A stretch of DNA of 64,000 nucleotides. Source: an uncultured Eubacteriales bacterium. Its GTDB lineage: Bacteria > Bacillota > Clostridia > Oscillospirales > Acutalibacteraceae. The notes under the pieces were generated by a model. The model saw only the letters and a list, made by a program, of their open reading frames with translations, searched no databases and was not told the origin of the DNA. The stretch lies in contig OMYO01000003.1 in assembly GCA_900315285.1 (NCBI GenBank), positions 29,211 to 93,210 on the forward strand, written 5' to 3'. This document shows positions 63,945 to 64,000 of the stretch, piece by piece. The position numbers were made by a program, and so were the translations under genes. Each line of letters begins with the position of its first letter. Position 1 is the first letter of the stretch.

Positions 63945-64000
63945 GTCCAAAAATGACGACGGCCGCCCACAAGGGGCGACCGCCGGCGTATAATTTATTT

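Noticed and set aside
1..64000. tRNA, rRNA, RNase P RNA, SRP RNA or tmRNA genes
   Set aside because: None of their conserved signatures was seen in the spacers, which are all under 300 bases.

Overview
This window is the chromosomal replication-origin neighbourhood of a low-to-mid-GC Bacillota bacterium, most likely class Clostridia. The evidence is the dnaA-dnaN-yaaA-recF block diverging from rpmH-rnpA-yidD-yidC-jag, a single-chain glycyl-tRNA synthetase, the rnc/radical SAM/smc/ftsY string, the efp-CD1247-type pair, an mreBCD-PBP2-minD-mgsA order, and parS sites with the Bacillus/Clostridium consensus. I cannot place it below class. No tRNA, rRNA, CRISPR array, insertion sequence or prophage is visible, and gene density is high (62 protein genes, none of them clearly broken).

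Layout. 1-3083 (minus strand): recF (cut by the window edge), yaaA, dnaN and dnaA. 3084-3372: AT-rich spacer with divergent dnaA and rpmH promoters, the probable oriC together with the dnaA-dnaN spacer. 3373-6437 (plus): rpmH-rnpA-yidD-yidC, a terminator, then jag/khpB with an unusual RGG-type tail. 6509-13531 (minus): mnmE-mnmG-rsmG-parA-parB-serS, which is inverted relative to the usual Bacillota order; one parS lies inside a perfect 32-bp palindrome between rsmG and parA, and a second lies inside mnmG. 13640-18672: glyS, a flavoprotein, lexA with an SOS box, and an unknown membrane-anchored protein. 18669-20043: infC-rpmI-rplT behind a structured leader with an attenuator-like hairpin; infC appears to start at AUU. 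20118-28304: a tightly overlapping string of trmH-like, dprA, topA, trmFO, plsX, rnc and a radical SAM protein. 28326-38551: smc, ftsY (with a ~260-residue charged C-terminal tail), rdgB, yhbY, nadD, yqeK, rsfS and leuS. 38555-43899: mscS-like, rpsU, yqeG, a peptidase M24, efp, a CD1247-type protein, nudF and maf. 43977-50122: mreB, mreC, mreD, PBP2, an orphan minD, and an MgsA-family protein lacking the known catalytic residues. 50254-54961: pyk, hisS and aspS. 55091-58889: a metal exporter-like permease, a Fur-family regulator, metY, a lipoprotein and a membrane-anchored GIY-YIG protein. 58960-61534 (minus): an atypical SDR and gdhA. 61812-63884: an EF-G-like GTPase with Leu where EF-G has its catalytic His.

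Most genes to the right of the origin lie on the plus strand, co-directional with the expected replication fork. The exceptions are the mnmE-serS block, the flavoprotein, lexA, the SDR and gdhA. The genes cover replication initiation and segregation (dnaA, dnaN, parABS, smc), protein export (yidC, ftsY), tRNA modification and charging, ribosome biogenesis, cell-wall elongation, and a small amount of metabolism.

The observations I consider most worth checking are the FtsY C-terminal tail, the Jag RGG tail, the MgsA-family protein with all three catalytic positions changed, the membrane-anchored GIY-YIG/lipoprotein pair, the parS palindrome, the inverted parAB block and the permease/Fur unit with its own dyad operator. 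I did not find a clearly new multi-gene defence or mobile system; this is largely a housekeeping region.
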